Origin: Fusobacterium sp. SYSU M8D902
Lineage (GTDB): Bacteria > Fusobacteriota > Fusobacteriia > Fusobacteriales > Fusobacteriaceae
Length of the DNA stretch: 64,000 nucleotides
Assembly: GCF_040199715.1 (NCBI RefSeq)
Contig: NZ_JBEFNA010000005.1
Coordinates: 1 to 64,000 of the forward strand
Direction of reading: 5' to 3'
This document shows positions 25,649-35,770 of the stretch, in pieces. Both the position numbers and the translations under genes were made by a program. The notes below the pieces were generated by a model. It saw only the letters and a program-made list of their open reading frames with translations. It was not told the DNA's origin and made no database searches. Each line of letters begins with the position of its first letter. Within the stretch, counting starts at the first letter, position 1.

Positions 25649-28600
25649 CTCTCTTCCTTTCTAATCTTTACCCTTTCAATTAATTCATCTACTAAATAAT
25701 AAAACACTGGTATTACAATCAAAGTCAACAGTGTAGCTACTGACAATCCAAAAACAACTACAAATGACATCCCTTTATACATCTCCGAACCCTGTCCATT
25801 ACTAAACATAAGTGGTAACATTCCCAGTACTGTAGTCATAGTGGTCATAAGTATCGGTCTAAGTCTTGTTCTTCCAGCTGTTATTATCGCCTTAACTTTA
25901 CTATCTCCCTCTTCTCTTCTTATATTTATGAAGTCTATCAAAACAATAGCATTATTTACAACTATACCAGCTAGCATTACAAATCCTATGGAAACCATAG
26001 CATCTATATTTAAATTTACCCCATAGAGAGCATAAAAAGCCCCTGTTGTAGATAGTGGAATAGACAGTATTATGATAAAAGGCATTACAAAAGATTCAAA
26101 CTGCCACACCAGTATAAAATAGATCAAAAATATTGCTATTCCAAAAGTGTATTTTAACTGTTCACTCATCTCAGCCATATCTGCACTCTTTCCACCTTGA
26201 GCATAGATCACACTATCAGGCAATCCCATTTTCTCTATCTCCTCTTCTATCTTTTCCTGAGCTGTTTTCAAATCCAAACTTCTATCTAGGTTGGCATATA
26301 GTACTATCTTCTTTCTCTTATCCTTTTTCTCCAATTTAGAAGGTCCCTCTTCTATTCTAAAACTTGCTACATCTGAGATCTTTATATTCTTTCCACTTGG
26401 TAGAGTCACCCTTGAATCCAAGATATACTCTGTTGACTCCCTATAGTTTTGTGCCAGTTTTAAAGTTACATCAATCTCATCATTATCACTGTTTATAGTG
26501 ATAGGAACTCCCCCTTGTATCTGTACCTGCAACATTCTAGCTATATCTTTGATATTTACTCCATAATACTCAGCTTTCTCTCTATTAATATAGAATTTAC
26601 CCTCTGGTTTTCCACCTTCAAAAGATGAACTCACCTCTTTTATTCCCTCAATCCTAGAGACTCTCTCCTTTAGTTCACCTATTATACTCTGCAACTGCAT
26701 ATCACTATCTGAATATAGCTCCAACTCCAAGTCATATATCCCTCTTATTCCGAATCTATAACCTGGTGTTATTGTTATCTCAGCATCTGGAATATCCACA
26801 TAGACTCTTCTCAATTCACGTATTATCTCCACCATAGATCTATCTCTTGTACCCTTTAGTCCAGCATTGATATTCAATATAGATCTCATTCCATTTCCAG
26901 AGACAGTAAAATCCTTTATAAAGTCCAATTGATTTACTCTACTCTCCAATATCCTAGCTATTCTATCTCCCTTATTTATATCTGAACCAGCTGGTAACTT
27001 TGCCACTACAGCAAATCTTCCCTCGTCCACTGTAGGAATAAATCTTCCTCCTAACTTACTTGCCACATATAGTGAGCCTACAAAAAGCACAACTATACTA
27101 GCTAAAACTGCCCATCTTCTTCTAATGGCAAATTTCAACATAGATACATAATTTCTCTTTACTAATTTAAAAAGTTTACCCTCTGAATTGATATCTCTCT
27201 TTCCATTCATTATCTTGCTCGAAATCATAGGAACAAAGGTAAGAGATATTACAAGTGATGCTAATAGAGAGTAGGATATAGCATAACATAGATTATTGAA
27301 TTGCTCCTTTGCCAAGCCCTCTTGAAATACCAATGGTAAAAATGCTGCCACTGTAGTCAATGTTGATGCCAACACAGGAAGTGCCATCTCTTGAGCCCCA
27401 TCTCTAGCTGCTGTGATCCTATCTTTTCCCAATTCTGACAGATGTCTATATATATTATCAACCACAACTACTGAGTTGTCAACTAACATTCCTATTCCCA
27501 ATGATAATCCCATCAAGGACATCAAATTTAAAGTTATCCCTTGAGCATTCAAAAGAAAGAAGGTAAAGATTACTGATATTGGAATAGCTGTAGCTATTAT
27601 CAATGTAGCTGATACACTCTTTAAAAATATAAACAGTATTATAGAGGCTAGAAAAAGCCCTATCATTCCACTTGTCTGTACATTTTTAATAGAGTTCATT
27701 ATTGTTATTGAAGAGTCAAATTCATAGCTCATCACTGTATTATTGGGGAATGACTGTTTTAACTCCTCTAGGTATCTCTTCACATTTTTTACTATCTCAA
27801 CTGAATTTCCCTCATCTGTCTTTGAAACTATTACTAATATATTATCCTTTCCATTCTTTCTATTTACTGAAGTAAGATCTTTAGAGGAGATATCTATATC
27901 TGCTATATCCTTTAATTTTAAAAGGTGTCCATTTCTATTGCTCAAGACTATATTTTTTATCTCATCAGCACTATTTATCTCAGCTTCAACCTTGATCAGA
28001 TACTCCTTCTCTCCCTCTCTCACTATTCCACCTGGAATATTGATAGTAGCACCACTCATCTTGTTGTATACATCTATTATACTCAAATTGTAGTTCTCCA
28101 ATTTCTCTGGATCTATAACTACTGAAACCTCTTGTTCTCTACCACCATAAGTCTCTACCTCAGCTACACCTTCAATCCTTTCCAATATAGGTTTTAATAT
28201 ATTCTCAATATAGCTTCTCATCTCTATCATATCTCCACCAGCCATTGAGAATGTCAGTGCTGGTGCATCAGAAGATGAACTCTTCCTTATGGTTGGTTCC
28301 TTCATCTCCTCTGGAAATCTTCCCCTTATCTGGTTGATCTCATTTTGAATAAGAGTAATTTTTGTCTCTACATCTGTACCATACTTAAATTTCACATATA
28401 TAAAAGCCATCTCTGCTGTAGACTCTGAACTATACTCCACAACTCCCTCTACATTGGGAAGTATGTTCTCTATCTTCCTCACTATCATCTTATCCATATC
28501 AGCTGGAGTTGCCCCTTCCCACCTCACTCTAATCCTTACAGTAGGTCTATTTATATTGGGTAGCATCTCCACTGGCATCTTCTTCAATCCCAAATATCCA

Positions 28601-28674
28601 AAGAATATCATAGAGATTAAAAACATTATTGTAGTAGCTGGTTTTCTTATTGAAAATTCTGGTATTGATCTCAT
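25645..28674 (-). CDS. RND efflux permease (second pump, AcrB/HAE1-type)
   Basis: An inner-membrane proton-driven exporter of 1009 residues with the two-fold RND layout: a helix, large periplasmic loop, six helices, repeated. The N-terminus FSIRKPATTIMFLISMIFFG and the TM4 segment GLSLGIGMLVDNSVVVVDNIYRH are typical; the first TM4 Asp is kept and the second is Asn, as in many non-enterobacterial pumps. GMLPLMFSNGQGSEMYKGM is the late-helix signature. It starts one base after the adaptor gene and overlaps the MerR gene. It has no outer-membrane factor of its own and may use the TolC-like channel at 34455. Confidence 0.95.
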   Translation of the reverse strand: MRSIPEFSIRKPATTIMFLISMIFFGYLGLKKMPVEMLPNINRPTVRIRVRWEGATPADMDKMIVRKIENILPNVEGVVEYSSESTAEMAFIYVKFKYGTDVETKITLIQNEINQIRGRFPEEMKEPTIRKSSSSDAPALTFSMAGGDMIEMRSYIENILKPILERIEGVAEVETYGGREQEVSVVIDPEKLENYNLSIIDVYNKMSGATINIPGGIVREGEKEYLIKVEAEINSADEIKNIVLSNRNGHLLKLKDIADIDISSKDLTSVNRKNGKDNILVIVSKTDEGNSVEIVKNVKRYLEELKQSFPNNTVMSYEFDSSITIMNSIKNVQTSGMIGLFLASIILFIFLKSVSATLIIATAIPISVIFTFFLLNAQGITLNLMSLMGLSLGIGMLVDNSVVVVDNIYRHLSELGKDRITAARDGAQEMALPVLASTLTTVAAFLPLVFQEGLAKEQFNNLCYAISYSLLASLVISLTFVPMISSKIMNGKRDINSEGKLFKLVKRNYVSMLKFAIRRRWAVLASIVVLFVGSLYVASKLGGRFIPTVDEGRFAVVAKLPAGSDINKGDRIARILESRVNQLDFIKDFTVSGNGMRSILNINAGLKGTRDRSMVEIIRELRRVYVDIPDAEITITPGYRFGIRGIYDLELELYSDSDMQLQSIIGELKERVSRIEGIKEVSSSFEGGKPEGKFYINREKAEYYGVNIKDIARMLQVQIQGGVPITINSDNDEIDVTLKLAQNYRESTEYILDSRVTLPSGKNIKISDVASFRIEEGPSKLEKKDKRKKIVLYANLDRSLDLKTAQEKIEEEIEKMGLPDSVIYAQGGKSADMAEMSEQLKYTFGIAIFLIYFILVWQFESFVMPFIIILSIPLSTTGAFYALYGVNLNIDAMVSIGFVMLAGIVVNNAIVLIDFINIRREEGDSKVKAIITAGRTRLRPILMTTMTTVLGMLPLMFSNGQGSEMYKGMSFVVVFGLSVATLLTLIVIPVFYYLVDELIERVKIRKEER

Positions 28675-28675
28675 C

Positions 28676-29737
28676 TTAGCTCTCCTTCACCCTATCATTA
28701 TTATTTAATAGGTATTGCCCCTCTACTACGATTCTATCTCCCTCTTGGTACTCTGGGAACTCAATCAATCTCATATCTCCTATTGTTCTTTTAGGAGTCA
28801 CTCTATAGATAAAGACTCTATCCCCTCTCACAACTGCTATGTATGAGTATAGATCTTTGATCATCAAAGCTTTTGTAGGTACAAAAATCCCCTTTATATC
28901 TCCCATTTTTAAACTTATTTTTGCATACATCCCCTTCAAAATTCTTTTATCTAGGTTTTTTATCCCCAATCTTATTGAGTATTTTTTACTATCACTATCT
29001 GAATTTAAGTTGAATGTCTCTACAACACCCTCTCTCTTCTCTCCTAGCTCCTCTACGAATACCTCAGCCTTCTCTCCAATCTTGCTATTTCCTATGTCCT
29101 TTCCTGTTATAGCTACATCTACTTCCATCTCTGAATTATCTATTACAGTGACAATATTCACTCCAGATTTTAATTTTTCATATTTTTTCACATATAGATC
29201 AGTTATCACTCCATCTATTTTTGAAACAACATCTAAGTTATCAAAATCCTCCTTAGCTCTTATGAAGTTTCCCTCTGCTATTTTCATCTCCCCTTGAGCA
29301 GTCTCATATCTATTCTTTACATTCAGATAATCATTTTCAGATATAATCTCCTTTTTATATAGCTTTTCATACTTTTCAAATGAGATCTTCTCTGTGGAAA
29401 ATGTTGATTCAGCCTTTAAAAATCTTCCCTGTGCCTCATAGTAATCAGCTACTACATCTGCATTGTAGAGCTTTACTATCACCTGTCCCTTTCTCACTCT
29501 ATCTCCATTTTTGAAGTATATCTCCTCTACATCTCCACCAGTAGAAGTTACTATTTTCATCTCCATCTTAGGCTTCAATTCCCCGTTATAACTCTTTATA
29601 TTATCCAAGACTCTCTCTTTTAACTCCATAGTCTTTACTATCTTTACATTTTCTTTTTTTGAGAAATCACTCTTCATACCTTTACCACCACAACCTAACA
29701 TTGTAACTGAAAGTAGCAATACAAGTATTTTTTTCAT
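28676..29737 (-). CDS. RND periplasmic adaptor lipoprotein (second pump)
   Basis: Membrane fusion protein of 353 residues that bridges the RND permease and the outer-membrane channel. A lipoprotein signal ends at Cys16 (MLGCGGKG). The lipoyl/barrel-sandwich halves are seen as GGDVEEIYFKNGDRVRKGQVIVKL and KIDGVITDLYVKKYEKLKSG, separated by an alpha-helical hairpin at about residues 95-160. GAGG precedes the ATG. The gene opens an operon just downstream of the terminator of the first pump operon, with the permease and MerR regulator behind it. Confidence 0.93.
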   Translation of the reverse strand: MKKILVLLLSVTMLGCGGKGMKSDFSKKENVKIVKTMELKERVLDNIKSYNGELKPKMEMKIVTSTGGDVEEIYFKNGDRVRKGQVIVKLYNADVVADYYEAQGRFLKAESTFSTEKISFEKYEKLYKKEIISENDYLNVKNRYETAQGEMKIAEGNFIRAKEDFDNLDVVSKIDGVITDLYVKKYEKLKSGVNIVTVIDNSEMEVDVAITGKDIGNSKIGEKAEVFVEELGEKREGVVETFNLNSDSDSKKYSIRLGIKNLDKRILKGMYAKISLKMGDIKGIFVPTKALMIKDLYSYIAVVRGDRVFIYRVTPKRTIGDMRLIEFPEYQEGDRIVVEGQYLLNNNDRVKES

Positions 29738-29824
29738 CTAATAAATCTCCTCCTCTAATTTTATTTTATAATCTTAACATAATTTCTCATCATTGTAAAT
29801 CAAACTTTTTTAAAATCAAAAAAA

Positions 29825-29848
29825 TAGGAGAACTACAGAGTTCTCCTA
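29825..29848 (-). terminator. Intrinsic terminator between the two efflux operons
   Basis: A perfect 10-bp stem TAGGAGAACT with loop ACAG (plus-strand sense) is followed on the minus strand by seven T. It ends the TetR-TolC-MFP-RND-P-II-like operon and separates it from the second pump. Confidence 0.85.
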
Positions 29849-29864
29849 CATAAAATTGATCTTA

Positions 29865-30254
29865 CTATTTTTTATCTTTTTTATTTTTCAATCTTTCTAA
29901 AAGTTCGGTATCTATCTCTACACTCTTCTCTTTTAATAGATCTGGTACAGTTCTCTCCAATGGTATTACTCCAATTGCCATCACTATTTCATAAGGAAGA
30001 GAGGCTCTAAATGTCTTTAACATCTTCAACATATGTTCAACCTTTTCTCCTGGGAGTGATAGTAAAAATATGCAATCTGTACCTGGCCAAATATGAGTAT
30101 TCTTATGTTTTATCTTCTCATTCCAAACACTTTCAGCCTTTCTCTGTACTGTATAGAGATGAAAATGTATCTCTTCAAGGAAATCTTCTAACATCACCTT
30201 ATGTGATTCATTAATGTAAACCATCATCATCTTATAATTTTGGAAATTATTCAT
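29865..30254 (-). CDS. Small P-II-like protein linked to RND pump (PG0541-like)
   Basis: A 129-residue soluble protein beginning KMMMVYINESHKVMLEDFLEE and ending in a lysine-rich tail. The beta-alpha-beta pattern and TDCIFLLSLPGEKVEHMLKMLK resemble the small P-II-like proteins annotated as PG0541-family transporter-associated proteins, which sit beside RND pumps in Bacteroidota and other anaerobes. That assignment is from memory and moderate. It starts 17 bases after the RND permease stop and is the last gene before a terminator, so it is made with the pump. It might sense a ligand or modulate the pump; no function is established. Confidence 0.7.
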   Translation of the reverse strand: MNNFQNYKMMMVYINESHKVMLEDFLEEIHFHLYTVQRKAESVWNEKIKHKNTHIWPGTDCIFLLSLPGEKVEHMLKMLKTFRASLPYEIVMAIGVIPLERTVPDLLKEKSVEIDTELLERLKNKKDKK

Positions 30255-30271
30255 ATATCTTTCCTCCTCTA

Positions 30272-33200
30272 TTATTCTGCTGATTTTTTCCCTACTTTTT
30301 TAATTAGATTTGACATTTTTTCGATAAAATCTTCTACTAATGTAAATAGTATAGGAATGATTACTAGTGTTAATATAGTAGAGAAAGTTAATCCAAACAT
30401 TACTGTTATAGCCATTCCTCTATATATTTCAGATCCCTCTCCTATTCCCAATGACAATGGTAGCATTCCTAGTACTGTTGTCATAGTTGTCATAAGTATC
30501 GGTCTAAGTCTAGTTCTACAAGACTCTACTACTGCCTCTATTCTACCACTACCTCTCTCGATAGTCAATTGAATAAAGTCTATCAATACAATGGCGTTGT
30601 TTACAACTATACCTGCTAGTAGTATAAGTCCAACCATTACCATTATATCTATAGGTTGATTAGCTATTAATAATCCTACTATTATTCCTATTAGTGATAG
30701 TGGTACTGATCCCAATATGATAAATGGTAATAAGAAGTTTTCAAACTGTGCAGCTAGTAGTGCATAGATTAAGAATATTGAAATTCCTAGAGCCATTCCC
30801 AACTGACTTGTTGAATCTTGTAAGTTCTCTGAACTTCCTCCCCATCTATATGATACTGAAGCTGGTGGATTTGATTCATTGAAGGCTTTTATTATCTCAC
30901 CTTGTAAAGCTCTAATTCCTACACCACCATCATTTGCTGATACTGTTACACTGTATATTCTATCTGTTTTGTTTATCTCAGATGAACCTTCAGCATAGAT
31001 AACTTTTGAGATATCAGAAACTTTTACAAACTTTCTATCTCCAATTTTGATATTGATATTTTGGATATCGTTAATATCTTTTCTCTTATCTTTTGGAAGT
31101 CTTACTAAAACATCTATCTCCTCACTTCCAGTTTTTACTGTTACAGTATCCCCTCTGTTTCCTCCAAGTATAGAGTAACTCATTATCTGTCCAACTGTCA
31201 CAGGATCTATACCATAACTTCTAATCTTATCTCTATCCAATACTATTCTAGCCTCTACGTTTCCTGGATCTAGAGTTGATTTTACGTCAACTGCTCCTGG
31301 ATATAGTTTTAATCTCTCTAGAACATTTTTTCCAACCATTTTTATCTCATCTAAGTTTGATCCTACTATATCAAACTCAACATCTCTTGAAGGACTTGAC
31401 ATAGCAAAGTTCTCTGATAAACTGATTCTTGTATCAGGGATCTTATCAGTTGCCTTTCTTATTCTATCCATTATCTCAAATACAGTAACATCTCTACTAT
31501 CTTTTTTACCTACATCTATGTTAACTGAGATCAAGTCATTTTGAATAACTGTAAAGTAGAACTTTGTCATTGGGTCATTTTTAATTATATCCTCTATCTG
31601 TTTAGAGATATATTCTGACTTATCTAGATCAAGTCCCTTACCTAACTCAGCAACTACAGAGTATCTACCTTGGTCTTGTTTAGGCATAAACTCAACTCTT
31701 AACATACTTCCACCAACTATAACTGTGAAGAAGAATAGTGCTATAGTTGCACCTAAAGTCTTAAATCTATTTTTCAATGTCCAGTTAATAATTTTCAAAT
31801 AAGAAGCCTTTACTTTGGCAAATATCTTTCCTTCTGCTGTGATATTTGTCTTAGTTGTTAGGAATCTACTTGCTAGCATTGGTATCAATGTTAACGATAC
31901 TAATAGTGCAGCTACGTTTGAGAATATTATTGAAAGTGATAGATCTTTAAATATCTCTCTAGCTATTCCTGGTATAAATAGTATAGGTATGAATACGACC
32001 ATTGTTGTAAGTGCTGAAGCTATAACTGAAAGTGTAACCTCAGTAGCTCCATTTTCAGATGCTTCCATCACTGGTGAGTGAAGCTCTGTCATATGACGAT
32101 AGATATTATCCACAACAACAACGGAGTTATCTGTTAGCATTCCAACACCTATAGATAATCCCATAAGTGAGATCAAGTTAAGTGATGTATTAGCTAGTGC
32201 TAGGAAAGCAAAAGTAAATATTATTGCAACTGGTAGAGCTGCTGAAACTAGGAATGTAGCTCTGACGTTCTTTAAGAATACCAATAGTACTATTGTTGCT
32301 AGTACTAGACCTTGAACTGCGTTACTTGAAACACTTGAAATAGATTTCTCTATATCTTCAGAAGTATCTAGTAGTATCTTATACTCTCCACCTGGTGGCA
32401 TTACAGATTTTAAACTCTCTAGTGCTTTGTATGCTGCTCTATTTAATTCCAATGTACTTCCATCTGCTGATTTTTCCACTGCTACAACTATCGCATCTTT
32501 TCCTGATAGGAAACCTTTACTTGAGTCATCCTCAGTAGTCAATACTATATTAGCTACATCTTTTAATTTAAGTGTATTACCATTACTTTGAATGATCATA
32601 TTCTCATATTCATCAATGTAGTTTAGCTCTCCCATAAATCTAGCTATAATATTTTTATTACCAGTTTTTACTGTACCTAATGGTAAATTTTGGCTAGATA
32701 GTGAGATCATTCTGTATAGCTCAACTGGTGATAGGTTGTAAGCTGCTAACTTATCACTATCAAATTGTATCTGTAACTGCTTATCTGAGTTACCGAAAAC
32801 ATTTACCTGTCCTATTCCTGTCAAGCTCTCAAATTTAGGTTTTAAATACTCCTCTACAAATGTACTTAGCTCTGCTCTATTTGGAGCTGAGAACATTGTA
32901 ACCATAGTCAAGTTACCTGAACCAGCATCTACCTTCTTAACAATTGGTGTATTTGCATCTTGAGGTAGATCATTGGATATTTTTGATAACTCTCTTTGGA
33001 TCTCTGTAGCCTTATCATTAGCATTTACTCCAAAGTTAAATTTAACTATTACCAATGATTGCTCAAATGATGAAGTTGATTCTATCTTATCTATACCCTC
33101 AACATTGGGAAGAATCTCCTCTATTTTTTTTGTAATCTGTGTCTCTACATCTTCAGCTACAGCTCCGTTCCAAGTTGTTCTAACAGTAACAACGGGAATT

Positions 33201-33322
33201 TCCATATTTGGCAGTAACTCTGATTTCATTGTAAACATTGCCATAAGACCTATAAACATAATGGATATCATCACCATTGTTGTTGCAACTGGTCTACGTA
33301 TTGACAAACCTGCTAATGTCAT
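30272..33322 (-). CDS. RND efflux permease (first pump, AcrB/HAE1-type)
   Basis: A 1016-residue inner-membrane drug/proton antiporter of the RND superfamily. It opens with LSIRRPVATTMVMISIMFIG, has the TM4 helix GLSIGVGMLTDNSVVVVDNIYRH with one acidic residue retained, and ends with the GMLPLSLGIGEGSEIYRGM signature before the final helices. Two large periplasmic porter/docking loops are present at the usual places. It lies 28 bases after its adaptor gene. It is similar to, but clearly diverged from, the permease at 25645, suggesting an old duplication or independent acquisition with different substrates. Confidence 0.95.
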   Translation of the reverse strand: MTLAGLSIRRPVATTMVMISIMFIGLMAMFTMKSELLPNMEIPVVTVRTTWNGAVAEDVETQITKKIEEILPNVEGIDKIESTSSFEQSLVIVKFNFGVNANDKATEIQRELSKISNDLPQDANTPIVKKVDAGSGNLTMVTMFSAPNRAELSTFVEEYLKPKFESLTGIGQVNVFGNSDKQLQIQFDSDKLAAYNLSPVELYRMISLSSQNLPLGTVKTGNKNIIARFMGELNYIDEYENMIIQSNGNTLKLKDVANIVLTTEDDSSKGFLSGKDAIVVAVEKSADGSTLELNRAAYKALESLKSVMPPGGEYKILLDTSEDIEKSISSVSSNAVQGLVLATIVLLVFLKNVRATFLVSAALPVAIIFTFAFLALANTSLNLISLMGLSIGVGMLTDNSVVVVDNIYRHMTELHSPVMEASENGATEVTLSVIASALTTMVVFIPILFIPGIAREIFKDLSLSIIFSNVAALLVSLTLIPMLASRFLTTKTNITAEGKIFAKVKASYLKIINWTLKNRFKTLGATIALFFFTVIVGGSMLRVEFMPKQDQGRYSVVAELGKGLDLDKSEYISKQIEDIIKNDPMTKFYFTVIQNDLISVNIDVGKKDSRDVTVFEIMDRIRKATDKIPDTRISLSENFAMSSPSRDVEFDIVGSNLDEIKMVGKNVLERLKLYPGAVDVKSTLDPGNVEARIVLDRDKIRSYGIDPVTVGQIMSYSILGGNRGDTVTVKTGSEEIDVLVRLPKDKRKDINDIQNINIKIGDRKFVKVSDISKVIYAEGSSEINKTDRIYSVTVSANDGGVGIRALQGEIIKAFNESNPPASVSYRWGGSSENLQDSTSQLGMALGISIFLIYALLAAQFENFLLPFIILGSVPLSLIGIIVGLLIANQPIDIMVMVGLILLAGIVVNNAIVLIDFIQLTIERGSGRIEAVVESCRTRLRPILMTTMTTVLGMLPLSLGIGEGSEIYRGMAITVMFGLTFSTILTLVIIPILFTLVEDFIEKMSNLIKKVGKKSAE

Positions 33323-33350
33323 CTATTTTCACCTCGTTATTTCTCTATTA

Positions 33351-34424
33351 TTATTTAGCTTCTATATTCTCTTTGACCTTGTCTCCCTCTTCAAGACCAA
33401 ATACTCCTTTAACAACTATCTTATCTCCCTCTTTTATATCTTTAGATGAGATTTGAGTATATGGTAAGTTAGTTGCTCCTGTTTTTACTTCTACTCTTGT
33501 AGCCTTATCATTTTCAATCTTATATACATATGAAACTAAGTTTCTTACGAAAATTGCCTCATCTTCAATTGATAGAGCCTCTGTTTTTCCAGCTGGAACA
33601 GTTACATATGAGTACATTCCATCTTTTATACTCTTATCTTTATTATCAATAGCCACTTTAATCATAAACTTCTTAGTGTCATACTCTGCAATTGGGTTTA
33701 TCTCAACAATTTTTCCTGTTAGAGTCTTGTCAATATCTGGAACCTCAACTTGAACTTCCATTCCAACTTTTATCTCATCTAACCATTCAGCTGGGAATCC
33801 TACATATGTTTCCATTTGATTATCATTTATAACTGTGAACACTGTATCTGTTCCAGCTACTTTCTTACCTACTTTAGCAAATAGATTTCCCACTGTTCCA
33901 TTTATCTCTGCTCTTCTTGATAACTTATCATAATCTGATTTAGCTGACTCATAGTTAGCTTTTGCTGACTCATAAGCTCCCTTAGCATTGATATAGTTAT
34001 TTTCATAGTTTATATACTCAAGATATGAGATTAACTCTTGATCATATAGTTTTTTAAATTTTTCATAGTTGTTTCTAGCTATCTCCATTGATGATTTGCT
34101 AGAAGCATAGTTAGCTTTTGCTGTAAAGTAAGCTGACTCAGTTGCACTGTCAGATAGTACCATTACTAGCTCACCTTTTTTTACTTTATCCCCATTTTTC
34201 TTTAATATCTTCTCAACTATTCCACCCTTTTCTGTTTGGTGATCTATCTTCCCTTTTGGTTCAAGAATAGCATCTGTTCTGAATACTTGGTTCATTGTTC
34301 TTGTTTTCACTGGTTCAGTTACAACATATTTAGCAGGTTTTTCTATTACTTTTTCCTCTTTTTTCTTTCCACAACCTACTAGCATTAGCATTAATATAAA
34401 TACTAAATATTTAGCTTTTTTCAT
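33351..34424 (-). CDS. RND periplasmic adaptor lipoprotein (first pump)
   Basis: A 357-residue membrane fusion protein. The lipobox LVGC places the lipidated residue at Cys18. The barrel-sandwich halves are GGIVEKILKKNGDKVKKGELVMVL and RAEINGTVGNLFAKVGKKVAG, flanking a helical hairpin with repeated AKANYxSAKS-type heptads (about residues 95-165). Downstream beta-barrel and membrane-proximal domains complete the usual length. It stands 30 bases after the TolC-like gene and 28 before its permease, so the three form a tripartite pump set. Confidence 0.94.
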   Translation of the reverse strand: MKKAKYLVFILMLMLVGCGKKKEEKVIEKPAKYVVTEPVKTRTMNQVFRTDAILEPKGKIDHQTEKGGIVEKILKKNGDKVKKGELVMVLSDSATESAYFTAKANYASSKSSMEIARNNYEKFKKLYDQELISYLEYINYENNYINAKGAYESAKANYESAKSDYDKLSRRAEINGTVGNLFAKVGKKVAGTDTVFTVINDNQMETYVGFPAEWLDEIKVGMEVQVEVPDIDKTLTGKIVEINPIAEYDTKKFMIKVAIDNKDKSIKDGMYSYVTVPAGKTEALSIEDEAIFVRNLVSYVYKIENDKATRVEVKTGATNLPYTQISSKDIKEGDKIVVKGVFGLEEGDKVKENIEAK

Positions 34425-34454
34425 TATCTTTTCCTCCTAAATTTATCTATTTTA

Positions 34455-35759
34455 TTAAATCAACATTGATCTATATCTTTCAAATGCATATAGATAATCA
34501 ATTACTACCTGATTGTATCCAACTTTTGCCTCTCTCAATTGAGTCTCTGAATCCAAAAAGTCAATTGTTGAAATTAATCCAGCAAGATATTTTTCCTTAT
34601 CCATTCTATAGTTTTCTAAAGCTGCCTCTAAAGCTCTTGATTTAGAATCTCTATTTTTTTCCATTCTTATTAGCTCAAGATAAGCTTCAGTTACATTTAC
34701 ATCTATATTATCTTGTGAAATCTTCTCTTTTAACTCCTCTTGCTCTTGATTAAGCTTTGCCACTCTATAGTTGTCATAGTTTTTTCCAAATTCAAATACA
34801 TTCCAAGTTACTTGAACTCCACCTCTCCATTCAGCATCATCCATAGTTGTATTATATTTTCTTCTATCTGATTCCACACCATAACTAGCAAATGCACTCA
34901 CACGTGGTAACATATCAGCTCTAGCTACTTTTTTAGAAGCCTCTGCTACATTTACAAAATTATTAGCTATTAAAGCATTTATACTCTTAGTCTTAGCTTG
35001 TTCCATATCACTTTGAAAATCAATATTTCTACTTAGGTACATAGGTACATCAAACTCTACAACTGAAAGTTCCTCTCCCTTTGGTATACCCAATCTCAAT
35101 TTTAGATTCTCCTTTTGAACAGCTACTCTATTTTGTGCTCCAATTATCTCTGAATCCACTTCTAATAGAGAGTACTCAGTTTTTAATAGATCAGCCTTAG
35201 TTATCAATCTTAGATCCAACTGAGCTTTTTGCTTGTTATATGTAGCTTGTAACTCATCTTTTGATGATAATAGAGCCTCTAAATCCTTCTCATTTTTCAC
35301 TATATCTGAGTATATTCTAATAGTATCAAGTCTCACATCTCTCTTATCTCCTAGATAGTTAAGATCTGCAATTCCCTTATATGCTTTAGCATACTGGATT
35401 CCACCTAATATTGCTCCCCCTTGGAATAGTGGTTGAGATATAGTTATTTTTTGTGAATATCCACCTCTAGCATCTACTGTCTCTGGATTTGCTTGAGTTG
35501 TCAACCTTCTGCTAGGTCTCTGCTCCTTAGTTATTCTTCTATCATACTCACTTCTTGTATATGATCCTGTGTATACCACACTTGGTAAAGCATTTTTAAA
35601 AGCTATACCTACATTTAATTTAGCTGACTCTACACCCTTTTCTGATATCTTCATCTCTTTACTATTATCTAATGCCATCTGAATAGCTTGATCTAGAGTA
35701 AGCTCTCTTGCAAAAACTGAACTACTTAACAACAAAAGTAATCCTACAGTTTTCTTCAT
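34455..35759 (-). CDS. TolC-family outer-membrane efflux protein
   Basis: A 434-residue outer-membrane channel subunit. The signal peptide is MKKTVGLLLLLSSSVFA, followed by RELTLDQAIQMALDNSKEM, the canonical start of the first TolC repeat. Two repeats of long helices and beta strands follow; GGVQVTWNVFEFGKNYDNYRVAK marks the second beta pair, as does KITISQPLFQGGAILGGIQYAK for the first. It is the only outer-membrane efflux channel in the window, so it could serve both RND pumps. It lies 11 bases behind the TetR regulator. Confidence 0.93.
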   Translation of the reverse strand: MKKTVGLLLLLSSSVFARELTLDQAIQMALDNSKEMKISEKGVESAKLNVGIAFKNALPSVVYTGSYTRSEYDRRITKEQRPSRRLTTQANPETVDARGGYSQKITISQPLFQGGAILGGIQYAKAYKGIADLNYLGDKRDVRLDTIRIYSDIVKNEKDLEALLSSKDELQATYNKQKAQLDLRLITKADLLKTEYSLLEVDSEIIGAQNRVAVQKENLKLRLGIPKGEELSVVEFDVPMYLSRNIDFQSDMEQAKTKSINALIANNFVNVAEASKKVARADMLPRVSAFASYGVESDRRKYNTTMDDAEWRGGVQVTWNVFEFGKNYDNYRVAKLNQEQEELKEKISQDNIDVNVTEAYLELIRMEKNRDSKSRALEAALENYRMDKEKYLAGLISTIDFLDSETQLREAKVGYNQVVIDYLYAFERYRSMLI

Positions 35760-35770
35760 AAATCTACCTC

